DNA from: Streptosporangium becharense
GTDB lineage: Bacteria; Actinomycetota; Actinomycetes; Streptosporangiales; Streptosporangiaceae
DNA: 64,000 bases
Assembly (NCBI RefSeq): GCF_014204985.1
Contig: NZ_JACHMP010000001.1
Span: 5,828,001 to 5,892,000 of the forward strand
Direction: 5' to 3'
The notes under the pieces: model-generated
Databases searched by the model: none
What the model saw: the letters and a program-made list of their open reading frames with translations, nothing else
What the model was told of the DNA's origin: nothing
Made by a program: the position numbers and the translations under genes
Part shown: positions 47,294-56,604 of the stretch, one piece after another
How the letters are laid out: each line of letters begins with the position of its first letter
Position numbering within the stretch: the stretch's first letter is position 1

Positions 47294-48031
47294 TCAGTGG
47301 GAGATCACGTCCGGAGCCGAGGTGATCGCTGTACGGGTCTCGGCGTCACCGGCGGCCGGTGGTCGGTTCCCGTAGCCCCACAGAGGCTCGTGGATCTCGA
47401 AGCCGACGGGCTCGCCCCACCGGTTGCGGTAGCTGACCTCGTGGACCGGGCGGCGGGGTGCGACGCCCCAGCGGCCGGTGGGGTAGCCGAAGGTGACCGT
47501 GCAGGCCACGCTCCAGCCCCTGCCCTCGGGGACGCCCAGGACGCGCATCGTCTCCTCCGCGTGGAAGACGCCGAGCACGCTGGTCAGCGCGCTGCCCACG
47601 CCGTGGGCACGCGCGGCGAGCTGGGCACTCCACACCGCGGGGAAGATCGAGCCGCCGGACGGGTCGTTGCGGGTGAACGCGAACAGCAGCAGCGGGTAGT
47701 CCTCGAAGTGGTCGGCCAGGTGCCGGGCCGACCTCAGGACGTTGAGCGTGCCGGTGTCGCCCTCGGCCTCGGCCCTCTCCCGCATCGGCCGGTAGTGGCC
47801 CTCGAAGAGCTTGTCGAGCGCGTCGCGGTAGAGCGGCCCGAGGGACGCCTTCACCCCGGGGTCGTCCACCAGCATGAAGCGCCAGCCCTGCGTGTTGCCC
47901 GCGCTGGGTGCGCGGACCGCGGCGTCCAGGATGCTCCGCTGCACCTGCTCGGGGATCGGGTCCGGCTTGACCCGGCGCATCGCCCGGGTCGTGTAGAGGG
48001 CCTCGAAGACGTCCATCGCCTCGTCGCTCAC
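47294..48031 (-). CDS. Nitroreductase-family protein
   Basis: About 245 residues from GTG 48031, which overlaps the stop of the CoA-transferase gene by four bases. FALYTTRAMRRVKPDPIP-like start (YTTRAMRR is the FMN-phosphate Arg motif), then AAVRAPSAGNTQGWRFMLVD, the classical nitroreductase APSAGNxQ segment, and a C-terminal GYP/GRWG stretch. FMN-dependent oxidoreductase, substrate unknown. Coupling to a CoA-transferase hints at a degradative route for an acyl compound. Confidence 0.88.
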   Translation of the reverse strand: MSDEAMDVFEALYTTRAMRRVKPDPIPEQVQRSILDAAVRAPSAGNTQGWRFMLVDDPGVKASLGPLYRDALDKLFEGHYRPMRERAEAEGDTGTLNVLRSARHLADHFEDYPLLLFAFTRNDPSGGSIFPAVWSAQLAARAHGVGSALTSVLGVFHAEETMRVLGVPEGRGWSVACTVTFGYPTGRWGVAPRRPVHEVSYRNRWGEPVGFEIHEPLWGYGNRPPAAGDAETRTAITSAPDVISH

Positions 48032-49161
48032 GCCAGCACCCCCGCCTCGCGCAGCTTCGCCGCGGTGTCGTCGGGCAGCCCCCAGGAGGACAGGTCCGAC
48101 AGCCGGGTGGCCGGTGCGAGGTCCTGCTCGGGCACGCCGAGCAGGCGCGGCGCCGGAGCGGGCTGGCGGACCCCGCCGACCTCGACGAACGTGCCGCGGG
48201 CCCTGTTGTGCGGATGGTCGGCGGCCTCGCCCATTCCCAGGACGGGGGAGACGCACGCGTCCGTGCCGTCGAACACCGCCTCCCACTCGGCGCGCGTCCG
48301 CGACCGGAACGCCTCGGCCAGCCGTGCGCGCAGCTCCGGCCAGCGCGACCGGTCGTCGCGGTCGGGCAGGTCGGACAGACCCATCAACCGGATCATCTCC
48401 GCCCAGAACTGGGGCTCCAGGGCGCCGACCGCCATGTATCCGCCGTCGGAGGTCTCATAGGTGTCGTACATCGGGGCGCCGGTGTCGAGGAGGTTCGTGC
48501 CCCGCGGCCCCCAGGACCCGTTCTGCACGCCGTGGTAGAACATCGCGAACAGCGCCGCCGAGCCGTCCACCATGGCGGCGTCGATCACCCGGCCCTCGCC
48601 GGTCCGCTCCCGCTCGAGCAGCGCCAGCAGTACGCCGTACGCCAGCATGAGGCCGCCGCCGGCGAAGTCGCCGAGGATGTTGATCGGCGGGGTGGGCGGC
48701 TCGCCCGCGCGACCCAGCATCGACAGCACACCCGAGATCGCGATGTAGCCGATGTCGTGCCCGGCGGTCGGCGCCAGCGGCCCTTCCTGCCCCCAGCCGG
48801 TCATCCGCGCGTAGACCAGGCGCGGGTTGACCGCGTGCAGGTCGGCGGGGCCGATGCCGAGACGCTCGGCGACGCCGGGCCGGAAGACCTCGACGACCAC
48901 GTCGGCGTGGGCCGCGAGCTCCCGGAAAGCGGCCACGCCCTCGGGTGACTTCAGGTCCAGGCCGATCGTCCGCTTGCCGCGGTCCATCACGTCGGCGCGC
49001 GGCCTGTCCCCGGCCTTGGCGACGGGGCCCACCCGGTCGACGCGCAGCACCTCGGCCCCGTGGTCGGCCAGCATCATCCCGGCGAACGGCCCGGGGGCCA
49101 GTCCGGCCAGTTCGAGCACACGGACCCCGGCCAGCGGGCCCTTCCTGGTCAAGCGCTCCAT
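48028..49161 (-). CDS. CaiB/BaiF family CoA-transferase (alpha-methylacyl-CoA racemase-like)
   Basis: 377 residues from ATG 49161 with GAGGAG upstream. The N-terminal GVRVLELAGLAPGPFAGMML, then VLRVDRVG, RGKRTIGLDLKSPEG and DVVVEVFRPGVAERLG are the family III CoA-transferase signature; the GHDIGYIAISG and LLDTGAPMYDTYET segments fit AMACR-type racemases, which epimerise 2-methylacyl-CoA during branched-chain breakdown. It leads an operon with the nitroreductase. Confidence 0.9.
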   Translation of the reverse strand: MERLTRKGPLAGVRVLELAGLAPGPFAGMMLADHGAEVLRVDRVGPVAKAGDRPRADVMDRGKRTIGLDLKSPEGVAAFRELAAHADVVVEVFRPGVAERLGIGPADLHAVNPRLVYARMTGWGQEGPLAPTAGHDIGYIAISGVLSMLGRAGEPPTPPINILGDFAGGGLMLAYGVLLALLERERTGEGRVIDAAMVDGSAALFAMFYHGVQNGSWGPRGTNLLDTGAPMYDTYETSDGGYMAVGALEPQFWAEMIRLMGLSDLPDRDDRSRWPELRARLAEAFRSRTRAEWEAVFDGTDACVSPVLGMGEAADHPHNRARGTFVEVGGVRQPAPAPRLLGVPEQDLAPATRLSDLSSWGLPDDTAAKLREAGVLA

Positions 49162-49385
49162 AGGCGTCTCCTCGGGTGCGGTCTCTGCTGCGGAGCGGGC
49201 GGTCGCGACCGGCCGGCACCCCGGCGGCGGGGCGCCGCCCCTCCCGGCCAAGTAGAACAACATTCGGCTTTCCGTGGCAAGAGATCCGTGCCGGTACCGC
49301 GTGCCGCCTGCTCCCGTGTGGGAAAGTGGCGCCCGCGCGTATGAAAAACTTGCGGCCTCTCCAAATGGGATCTAGGGGTTTCACG

Positions 49386-51098
49386 ATGACGAATCCGCAC
49401 AGTGAACGGGTGGTCGCTGGGCGCTATAGATTGCTGCGGGAGCTCGGCCGGGGCGGCATGGGCGTGGTGTGGGAGGGCTACGACACCCTGCTCAACCGTG
49501 CGGTGGCGATCAAGGAGGTGCTGCTGCCGCCGAACCTCTCGGCGGCCGAGCACCAGGTCCAGCTGACCCGGACCTCCCGCGAGGCGAGGACCGCCGCCCG
49601 GCTCAACCACCACGGCATCGTCGCGATCTACGACGTGGCGGAGGAGGACGGCCGCCCCTGGATCATCATGGAACTCGTCCGGGCACGTGCCCTGGACCAG
49701 GTCGGCCGGCTGCCGGTGCCGCAGGTCGCCGAGATCGGCCGGCAGGTGCTGTCGGCCCTGCGGGCCGCCCACGACGCGGGCATCCTCCACCGCGACGTCA
49801 AACCGAGCAACATCCTGCTCGACGAGACGGGCCGCGCCGTGCTCTCCGACTTCGGCATCGCGGTGGTGGAGGGCGACACCTCCCTGACCCAGACCGGAAT
49901 GGTCACGGGCTCGCCCAGCTTCCTGCCGCCCGAGCGCGCCACCGGCACCGCCGCGGGCCCCTGGTCCGACCTGTGGGCACTCGGAGCCACCCTTTACGCG
50001 ACCCTCGTCGGCCGAGGTCCCTTCGAGCGGCGTGACGCCATCGCCACCCTCAGTGCCCTGCTCACCGAGGAGCCCGACTTCCGTCCGGTGCCCGTGGAGA
50101 TGCGCGCGGTGCTCATGGGCATGCTCCAGCGGGAGCCCGCCCACCGGTTGACCGCGCAGCAGGCCGACGCCCTGCTCGCCGAGGTGGTGGCCGATCCGGC
50201 GGCCGCCGTCCGCCGGACCGGTGAGTGGGAGAGCCGCCAGACCGGAGAGCGGCAGAACCTGCGGACCGGCCCCTCGGCCACGCCTCCCCCCGGGTTCCCC
50301 CCGTCCCAGCCGTTCCCCGGCGCACCCTCGTCCCACCCTCCGTTCCCGGGTGTGTCCCCGACCCTGCCGCCGGAACGGCGGCGCCGCGGTGCCGGCCGGG
50401 TCCCGCTGATCCTCGCCGCGGTGGCGGTCCTGGCGGTCGGCGGTGGAGCGGTGGCCGTCGCGATGTCCGGCTCCGGATCGGAGAACACGGCCGGCTCCCG
50501 GCCCACCTCCGCCTCCACCTCCGCCGCCGCCAAGCCCGAGCGGACCAGGAACGCCGAACGGGACACGCCCACCCCACGGCCCACCCCCACCCGGACCACG
50601 GCCGCACCCGCACCCGGGGCGGCGCTCGGACTGCGGACCTGGCGGGCCCGCCCGCCGGAGAACTGGAGCATCTCCTACCCGGCCGGCTGGACCGGCGACT
50701 GGTCACCCGAGACGGGCTACACCCAGTGGCTGCGCCGCGACGGTGGCGCGCACATGTCGGTGGAGTTGCTGGAGGGTTCCACCGAGGGGCTGGAACAGCT
50801 CCAGCGGACCGTCAGGGAGAACGCGGCCCAGTGGAGCGAGATCCACTCCGAGGACACGGCCGCCGTACCCCTCGCCTACGGGTCCGGGCTCCAGTGGGAG
50901 TTCACCTGGAGCATGAAGGACAGCGGCGGGGCGCCTTGGGCGAAGCCGGGGGTGACCTACCACGAGGTCCGGCGCTTCGTCGCGGTCGGCGACACGGCCA
51001 TCGTGCTCAGCTGGACCACCCACGACGACGAGTGGCAGGCCCAGCGGGCCCTGATGAACCGGATCTTCGCCAGCTTCCACCCCCGCGGCGGGGAATGA
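49386..51098 (+). CDS. Ser/Thr protein kinase with extracellular C-terminal domain
   Basis: 570 residues from ATG 49386. A complete PknB-type kinase domain: glycine loop LGRGGMGVV, VAIKE lysine, catalytic HRDVKPSN, DFGIA, and the activation segment up to SFLPPERATG. A Pro-rich juxtamembrane stretch, one membrane helix (~339-360) and a Thr/Pro/Ala linker lead to a ~150-residue extracellular domain with ENWSISYPAGWTGDW and VLSWTTHDDEW, a small beta fold I cannot name; it lacks PASTA repeats. It would sense an outside signal. A hairpin follows the stop. Confidence 0.92.
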   Translation: MTNPHSERVVAGRYRLLRELGRGGMGVVWEGYDTLLNRAVAIKEVLLPPNLSAAEHQVQLTRTSREARTAARLNHHGIVAIYDVAEEDGRPWIIMELVRARALDQVGRLPVPQVAEIGRQVLSALRAAHDAGILHRDVKPSNILLDETGRAVLSDFGIAVVEGDTSLTQTGMVTGSPSFLPPERATGTAAGPWSDLWALGATLYATLVGRGPFERRDAIATLSALLTEEPDFRPVPVEMRAVLMGMLQREPAHRLTAQQADALLAEVVADPAAAVRRTGEWESRQTGERQNLRTGPSATPPPGFPPSQPFPGAPSSHPPFPGVSPTLPPERRRRGAGRVPLILAAVAVLAVGGGAVAVAMSGSGSENTAGSRPTSASTSAAAKPERTRNAERDTPTPRPTPTRTTAAPAPGAALGLRTWRARPPENWSISYPAGWTGDWSPETGYTQWLRRDGGAHMSVELLEGSTEGLEQLQRTVRENAAQWSEIHSEDTAAVPLAYGSGLQWEFTWSMKDSGGAPWAKPGVTYHEVRRFVAVGDTAIVLSWTTHDDEWQAQRALMNRIFASFHPRGGE

Positions 51099-51158
51099 CG
51101 TGACCGGGGGGTGTCCGCTCCGGCCGGGGGGTGACGCGACCGGGGGACGTCACTCCCC
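51090..51158 (+). terminator. Hairpin overlapping the kinase stop codon
   Basis: GGGGAATGACGT (51090-51101) pairs with ACGTCACTCCCC (51147-51158) with one mismatch; the 45-base loop holds two GGGGGGTG-like repeats. Confidence 0.5.
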
Positions 51159-51298
51159 GCCGCGCCGTGATTCGGCGCGCCGGGGCCGAAGCACAGGATC
51201 ACGGCGCCGTAGAGTTTTCGCTTGTTTAACGCGTCCCGCCTGGCTCCGGAGAGATCCGAGTTATAACTTGCCTAAGGGCGATCTTCACAACGACGGTC

Positions 51299-52681
51299 AT
51301 GGGGGTGATCACCGTGCGGCGGATGACGGAGATGGCTGCGCACCGGCGAGCGGTGGAACTGATCAGGGAGTCCTACGCCGCCATCCCCGGCGACGCCGTG
51401 CCCCGGCTCTCCAAGGCCACCACCAACCTGTTCCGGTTCCGTGAGGGCGGGCGGGCGGCGAAGCTCTCCGCCAAGGACCTGGACCGGGTCATCGAGGTCG
51501 ATCCGGTGACGATGACCGCCGAGGTCCAGGGCATGACGACCTACGAGAACCTGGTCGACGCCACGCTGGCGCACGGTCTCATGCCGTACGTCGTGCCCCA
51601 GCTGAAGACCATCACCCTCGGCGGGGCGGTCACCGGTCTCGGCATCGAGTCCACCAGCTTCAAGGACGGGCTGCCGCACGAGTCGGTGGAGGAGCTGGAG
51701 ATCCTCACCGGCGACGGCCGGGTCGTGGTGGCCCGCGACGACAACGAGCACCGTGACCTGTTCCGGGCCTTCCCCAACTCCTACGGCACGCTCGGCTACG
51801 CGCTCCGGATCCGGATCAGGCTCAAGCCGGTCAAGCCGTACGTCCGCCTGACCCACATCCCCTTCGGCGACGCCGACAAGTGCATGGTCGCCCTGCGGGA
51901 GATCTGCGAGAGCGGCCGGCACGAGGGCGAGCCGGTCGACTTCGTGGACGGCACGTTCTTCGGGCCCGGGGAGCTCTACGTCACCGTGGGCCGCTTCGCC
52001 GACCGTGCCCCCTACCTGTCCGACTACACCGGCATGCGGATCTACTACCGGTCGATCCAGGCCAGGACCCGTGACTGGCTGACCGTGCGCGACTACCTCT
52101 GGCGCTGGGACACCGACTGGTTCTGGTGCTCACGGGCCTTCGGCGTGCAGCATCCGGTGGTGCGCTCGCTGATGCCGCGCAAGTGGATGCGCTCCGACGT
52201 CTATCGCAGGCTGGTCGGCCTCGACCGCAGATACGGGGTGGTCGCCCGGGTCGACCGCTGGCGCGGCCTGCCCGTGCAGGAGTCCGTCATCCAGGACATC
52301 GAGGTGCCCGTCGAGCGCGGCGCGGAGTTCCTGGAGTTCTTCCACGAGAAGGTCGGCATGACGCCGGTCTGGATGTGCCCGCTGCGGGCGACGGGCGAGT
52401 GGCCGCTCTATCCCCTGGAGCCCGACCGGCTCTATGTGAACTTCGGTTTCTGGGGAATGGTTCCGCTGCCCCGCGGCCAGTTCGACGGATACCACAACCG
52501 TCTCATCGAGAAGCGTGTCCACGAGCTGGAGGGGCATAAATCGCTGTACTCGACCTCCTACTACCCTCGCGATGAATTTTGGCGTTTCTATAACGAAAAA
52601 GCCTATTGGCCGGTGAAACAGGCATACGACGGGGGTGGCCGGTTGCTCGACCTCTACGACAAGTGTGTTCGGGGGCGTTAG
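51299..52681 (+). CDS. tmsA: FAD-binding reductase of 10-methyl fatty acid synthesis (TmsA/BfaA-like)
   Basis: About 460 residues. A FAD-binding type 4 domain is visible: LPRLSKATTNLFRFREGGRA-like entry, VDPVTMTAEVQGMTTYENLV, and GGAVTGLGIESTSFKDGL, with a DCR24/Rv3719-like C-terminal half (YVNFGFWG). In mycobacteria the homologue reduces the 10-methylene intermediate to 10-methyl stearate (tuberculostearate) and is paired with the methyltransferase, as here, 14 bases downstream. ATG 51299 is the longest start; ATGs at 51323 and 51332 are possible. Streptosporangiaceae lipids are rich in 10-methyl acids, consistent with this role. Confidence 0.85.
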   Translation: MGVITVRRMTEMAAHRRAVELIRESYAAIPGDAVPRLSKATTNLFRFREGGRAAKLSAKDLDRVIEVDPVTMTAEVQGMTTYENLVDATLAHGLMPYVVPQLKTITLGGAVTGLGIESTSFKDGLPHESVEELEILTGDGRVVVARDDNEHRDLFRAFPNSYGTLGYALRIRIRLKPVKPYVRLTHIPFGDADKCMVALREICESGRHEGEPVDFVDGTFFGPGELYVTVGRFADRAPYLSDYTGMRIYYRSIQARTRDWLTVRDYLWRWDTDWFWCSRAFGVQHPVVRSLMPRKWMRSDVYRRLVGLDRRYGVVARVDRWRGLPVQESVIQDIEVPVERGAEFLEFFHEKVGMTPVWMCPLRATGEWPLYPLEPDRLYVNFGFWGMVPLPRGQFDGYHNRLIEKRVHELEGHKSLYSTSYYPRDEFWRFYNEKAYWPVKQAYDGGGRLLDLYDKCVRGR

Positions 52682-52695
52682 GAAAGGCTGATTCC

Positions 52696-53955
52696 GTGTT
52701 GCTGGCAGAGATCTTCGAAAAGGTCATGGGCCCCGAGACCGGAGTGCGCCTGGTCGCGTACGACGGAAGCAAGGCAGGAGCCGACGGCGCCGACATCACC
52801 GTCGAGGTCAAGACCCCGACCGCCGTCGCGTATCTGGCTCAGGCGCCGGGAGAGCTGGGGCTCGCGAGGGCCTACGTGTCCGGCCACATCGACGTCCACG
52901 GTGACATGTACACCCTTCTGTCACGCATGTGGACGCTCACCGTCAACGACATCCCCCTCGGTGAGAAGCTCGCGGCGGCGCGGGCTCTCGGCATCCGTCC
53001 CCTGCTGATGAGGGTGCCCCCGCCCCCCCAGGAGGTGCGGCGCAGCGTGATGGCCCGGCTGGGCAGCAGGCACGCCAAGCGGCGCGACGCGGAGGCGATC
53101 CACCATCACTACGACGTCTCCAACGCCTTCTACCGGTGGGTGCTGGGACCGTCCATGGCCTACACCTGCGCGGTCTTCCCCGAGCGGGACGCCACGCTGG
53201 AGGAGGCCCAGCGCGTCAAGTTCGACCTCGTCGCCCGCAAGCTCGGTCTCAAGCCCGGCATGCGGCTGCTGGACGTGGGCTGCGGCTGGGGCGGCATGGT
53301 CATGCACGCGGCCCGGGAGTACGGGGTCAAGGCCCTCGGAGTCACCCTCTCACGCCAGCAGGCCGAATGGGCACAGAAGGCGATCGCCGAGGCCGGTCTC
53401 GGTGAGCTCGCGGAGGTCCGCCACATGGACTACCGCGACGTGCGGGAGACCGGGTTCGACGCCGTCAGCTCGATCGGCCTGACCGAGCACATCGGCAAGA
53501 ACCAGCTGCCGTTCTACTTCCGCTTCCTGTACGACAAGCTCGTCCCCGGCGGACGGCTGCTGAACCACTGCATCACCCGGCCGACGGGCACCGAGCCGAC
53601 CATCAACCCCGGCGGCTTCATCAACCGCTACGTCTTCCCGGACGGGGAGCTGGAGTCGGTCGGCCACCTGGCCCGGCAGATCGAGGACACCGGCTTCGAG
53701 ATCCGTCACGAGGAGAACCTGCGCGAACACTACGCGCAGACGCTCCGCCACTGGTGCGCCAACCTCGACGAGCACTGGAACGAGGCGGTCATGGAGGTCG
53801 GTGAGGGCACGGCACGGGTCTGGCGGCTCTACATGGCTGCCTCCGCGGTCGGCTTCGAGCGCAACAAGGTCCAGCTCCACCAGGTCCTCGCCGTCAGGCT
53901 CGACGCCGCGGGCGAGGCGCGCGTACCGCTCCGCCCGTCCCTCGACTGGCCCTGA
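52696..53955 (+). CDS. tmsB: SAM-dependent fatty-acid methyltransferase (TmsB/BfaB, cyclopropane-synthase family)
   Basis: 419 residues from GTG 52696 with GGAAAGG upstream. The N-terminal domain is the CFA-synthase family lipid-binding part; the catalytic part shows YDVSNAFYRWVLGPSMAYTC, SAM motif LLDVGCGWGGMVMHAA, and ITRPTGTE with INRYVFPDGEL. The family methylates cis double bonds in phospholipid acyl chains; with the adjacent reductase the product would be 10-methyl rather than cyclopropane fatty acid. Two strong hairpins follow. Confidence 0.9.
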   Translation: MLLAEIFEKVMGPETGVRLVAYDGSKAGADGADITVEVKTPTAVAYLAQAPGELGLARAYVSGHIDVHGDMYTLLSRMWTLTVNDIPLGEKLAAARALGIRPLLMRVPPPPQEVRRSVMARLGSRHAKRRDAEAIHHHYDVSNAFYRWVLGPSMAYTCAVFPERDATLEEAQRVKFDLVARKLGLKPGMRLLDVGCGWGGMVMHAAREYGVKALGVTLSRQQAEWAQKAIAEAGLGELAEVRHMDYRDVRETGFDAVSSIGLTEHIGKNQLPFYFRFLYDKLVPGGRLLNHCITRPTGTEPTINPGGFINRYVFPDGELESVGHLARQIEDTGFEIRHEENLREHYAQTLRHWCANLDEHWNEAVMEVGEGTARVWRLYMAASAVGFERNKVQLHQVLAVRLDAAGEARVPLRPSLDWP

Positions 53956-53976
53956 CCCGCCGCTTCAGGCTCCCGT

Positions 53977-54056
53977 CCGCCGGTCCCCGCTCACCAGCGG
54001 GGACCGGCGGTTCCGGGTGATCCGGAATCGACCGGCGGTTCCTGATCACCCGGAAC
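53977..54056 (+). terminator. Double terminator of the tmsAB-like operon
   Basis: CCGCCGGTCCCCGCT (53977-53991) pairs perfectly with 53996-54010 across a CACC loop; a second stem pairs GTTCCGGGTGATC (54010-54022) with 54044-54056. Convergent with the hemerythrin gene, so probably bidirectional. Confidence 0.85.
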
Positions 54057-54107
54057 ACCCGCACGCCGCGGGGAGGGCACCCCGCTCCAGGCGAGCGCGA
54101 GCGGTGC

Positions 54108-54677
54108 TCAGCCCTTTCCCCGCCCGCTCAGCGCGTCACGGACACGATCCACCAGTCCGACGCCCGGTGCGAGCAGCTTGTTGGCCGGTGGCGTGTCAGG
54201 AGCCATGGGGTGCGGCCGGGTCGGGGCGACCTTCTTGATGGCCTGGACCTTGCCGCCCAGCTCCCGCAGCTCCTCGGTTCCGGCGTGCCGCGCCAACTGC
54301 GGGAACAGCTCGCCCTCCTCCTCCTGGACGTGCTGCCGGATCACGCCCATGAACCGGGTGAGCAGTTGGTCGAACCGCGGGTCGCCGACGTCGGTCTTCT
54401 CCAGGTCCTTCATGAGCTGCTCGGCCTCGGCGTGCTCGGAGAGCTCCCGGTCGGCCAGCGCGTCCCCGCCGGGGACGAACTTGCGGGTGGCCGGGTAGAG
54501 GTACGCCTCCTCGGCGATGGAGTGCCTGATGAGCTCAGTGATCACTTTCTCGGTGAGATCCCGGCGCCGTTCGCTCTCGTCGACGCCGCGGAGCATCTCC
54601 AGCTGGCCGAAAAGCTGTTCCACCTCGCGGTGGTCGGTGGTCAGGACGTCGATGATGCTCTCTGTCTGATCTGCCAT
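54108..54677 (-). CDS. Hemerythrin HHE-domain protein
   Basis: 189 residues from ATG 54677 with a GGGGGGAAA site. The first 150 residues have the HHE pattern: TTDHREVEQLFGQLE, LIRHSIAEEAYLYPA, SEHAEAEQLM and GVIRQHVQEEEGELFP, with His and Glu spaced to bind a di-iron centre. A basic Pro-rich tail follows. Such proteins bind oxygen or nitric oxide, or act in oxidative stress; which applies cannot be read here. It lies downstream of the acyl-CoA ligase gene but behind a terminator hairpin. Confidence 0.9.
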   Translation of the reverse strand: MADQTESIIDVLTTDHREVEQLFGQLEMLRGVDESERRRDLTEKVITELIRHSIAEEAYLYPATRKFVPGGDALADRELSEHAEAEQLMKDLEKTDVGDPRFDQLLTRFMGVIRQHVQEEEGELFPQLARHAGTEELRELGGKVQAIKKVAPTRPHPMAPDTPPANKLLAPGVGLVDRVRDALSGRGKG

Positions 54678-54851
54678 GATTTCCCCCCGGATCGGTTCCG
54701 CCGTGCCTACCCCGGCCCCCGAGGTGAAAACACCGCTTGACCCACCTCTCACAGGGGCAAGACCCGGCCTATGCCCTCGTCCGTCCGCCCGGCTGCCTGA
54801 CCCCGCCCGCCTCCCTGCCCGCCCGGCTGTCCGGCCGGGGACGCGGAGCGC

Positions 54852-54885
54852 GGGGACGCCGCCCGATGGGCCGGGCGGCGTCCCC
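54852..54885 (-). terminator. Hairpin after the acyl-CoA ligase gene
   Basis: GGGGACGCCGCCCG (54852-54865) pairs perfectly with 54872-54885, loop 6 bases, 11 bases past the ligase stop. Confidence 0.8.
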
Positions 54886-54896
54886 ACGCGGCGCGG

Positions 54897-56432
54897 TCAG
54901 CGGAGCTCGCGCTTGAGGATCTTCCCGGTGGCGGTCATCGGCAGGGCGTCGCGGAACTCGACGATCCGCGGATACTTGTAGGCAGCCATGTTCTCCTTGC
55001 ACCAGCCGATCAGCTCCTCCTCGGTGAGGGTCGCCCCGGGGGTGCGGATCACGTAGGCCTTGACCTCCTCGCCGTGCGAGTCGTGGGCGACGCCCAGCAC
55101 CGCCGCCAGGGAGACCTGCGGGTGCGTGACCAGGACCTCCTCGACCTCGCGCGGGTAGACGTTGAAACCGCCACGGATGATCATGTCCTTGGCCCGGTCG
55201 ATGATGGCGTAGTAACCGTCCGCGTCCCGGGTGGCGATGTCGCCGGTGCGGAACCAGCCGTCCCTCATCACCTCCGCGGTCGCCTCGGGCCGGTTGTAGT
55301 AGCCCTTCATGACGTTGTGACCGCGGATCGCGATCTCACCGGGGCCCTCGCCCTCGACGGTCTTCCAGTCGCCGTCGATCAGCCGCATCTGCACGCCCCA
55401 GATCGGCGTGCCGATCGTGCCGGGCTTGGTGGGCCTGCCGAGCTGGTTGAAGCTGGCCACCGGGGAGGTCTCCGACAGGCCGTACCCCTCCAGGATGCCG
55501 ATGCCGAAGGTCCTCTCGAAGTCCTTGAGCACCTCGACGGGACAGGAGGCGCCGCCGGCGACCGCCACCCTGAGCGAGGCCGGCACCTCGTCGCCGTCGG
55601 CGTGGATCTTCGCCAGCATGGCCCAGTACATGGTCGGCACGCCCGCGAACAACGTGATGTTCTCGGCGCGCATCAGCTCCAGGGCCGGACCGGGCTCGAA
55701 ACGCGGTGTGAGCACGAGGGTCGCCCGGCGCCGGAACCCGGCGTTCATGATGACGGTCTGCCCGAAGGAGTGGAAGAGCGGCAGCGCCGCCAGGTAGGCG
55801 TCACCGCCCACGGTGCGGGGGAACATCTCGTCCGCGACCATGGCGTTGAGCAGCATGTTCTGATGGGTCAGCTCGGCACCCTTGGGCCGGCCCGTGGTGC
55901 CGCTGGTGTAGAGGATCACCGCGGTGTCGTCGGGGGAGGTCTGCGCGGTCTCGAACTCACCGGACACCCCGTCCAGCGCCGCCCACAGCGTCTGGCCGTA
56001 CTCCGACTCGGTGGCGAAGGCGGTGGCGGGCAGCACGAAGAAGTGCTCGGTCGACGGGGCCTCCTCGAAACCCGCTCTGCCACGCTCACCCAGCGGCAGC
56101 TCGGGGGTGCCCTCGAAGCAGAACAACGCCTTGGCCTGGGAGTCTTCCAGGTGGTAGGCGATCTCCCTCGACTGCAGCAACACGTTGAGCGGCACGACCA
56201 CGGCGCCGGTCTTGAGGATGCCGTAGTAGACGAACGGGAAGTACGGCAGATTGGGGCAGGCGATCGCCACCTTGTCACCCTTGCCGATCCCCCGGGAGAC
56301 CAACAGGTTGGCAACCTGATTCGCAACGGTGTCGACCAGCGAGTACGGCAGACGCAGGTCACCGAAGACCAGTGCGGTGCGGTCGGGGCACTCCCGGGCG
56401 CTGTCCTCCAGTGCGATCGACAGGTTGAGCAT
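54897..56432 (-). CDS. Long-chain fatty-acid-CoA ligase (AMP-binding, FadD-like)
   Basis: 511 residues from ATG 56432. ANL superfamily motifs are complete: VILYTSGTTGRPKGAELTH (P-loop), GYGLSETSPVASFN, GWFRTGDIA, DRAKDMIIRGGFNVYP and the C-terminal PMTATGKILKREL with the catalytic lysine. It activates fatty acids to acyl-CoA via acyl-adenylate. A FadR-like palindrome sits 54 bases upstream of the start. Its neighbours suggest lipid metabolism, but no operon partner follows. Confidence 0.92.
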   Translation of the reverse strand: MLNLSIALEDSARECPDRTALVFGDLRLPYSLVDTVANQVANLLVSRGIGKGDKVAIACPNLPYFPFVYYGILKTGAVVVPLNVLLQSREIAYHLEDSQAKALFCFEGTPELPLGERGRAGFEEAPSTEHFFVLPATAFATESEYGQTLWAALDGVSGEFETAQTSPDDTAVILYTSGTTGRPKGAELTHQNMLLNAMVADEMFPRTVGGDAYLAALPLFHSFGQTVIMNAGFRRRATLVLTPRFEPGPALELMRAENITLFAGVPTMYWAMLAKIHADGDEVPASLRVAVAGGASCPVEVLKDFERTFGIGILEGYGLSETSPVASFNQLGRPTKPGTIGTPIWGVQMRLIDGDWKTVEGEGPGEIAIRGHNVMKGYYNRPEATAEVMRDGWFRTGDIATRDADGYYAIIDRAKDMIIRGGFNVYPREVEEVLVTHPQVSLAAVLGVAHDSHGEEVKAYVIRTPGATLTEEELIGWCKENMAAYKYPRIVEFRDALPMTATGKILKRELR

Positions 56433-56485
56433 GGTGCGTCCTCCTCCGAGCAGGCTCTGACGGTGCCCATACTGGCAGCCGAAGA

Positions 56486-56501
56486 TACCGACCGGTAGGT
56501 A
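56486..56501. promoter_or_regulatory. TetR-type operator upstream of the acyl-CoA ligase
   Basis: TACCGACCGGTAGGTA, a near-perfect 16-bp palindrome (14 of 16 positions symmetric). The ACCGACCGGT core resembles boxes of FadR/PaaR-type TetR regulators of fatty-acid genes. It lies between the ligase and the divergent GMC gene and could serve both. Confidence 0.6.
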
Positions 56502-56604
56502 ACCCGCATTACAAATTGACGGGCAAAAGAAGGGGGGATAAGGAGAGCAGGCAGGAGCCCGCTTACGGGGGAGGCGAGCTGACCGTCTGTCCGAGGAGGG
56601 GTCA

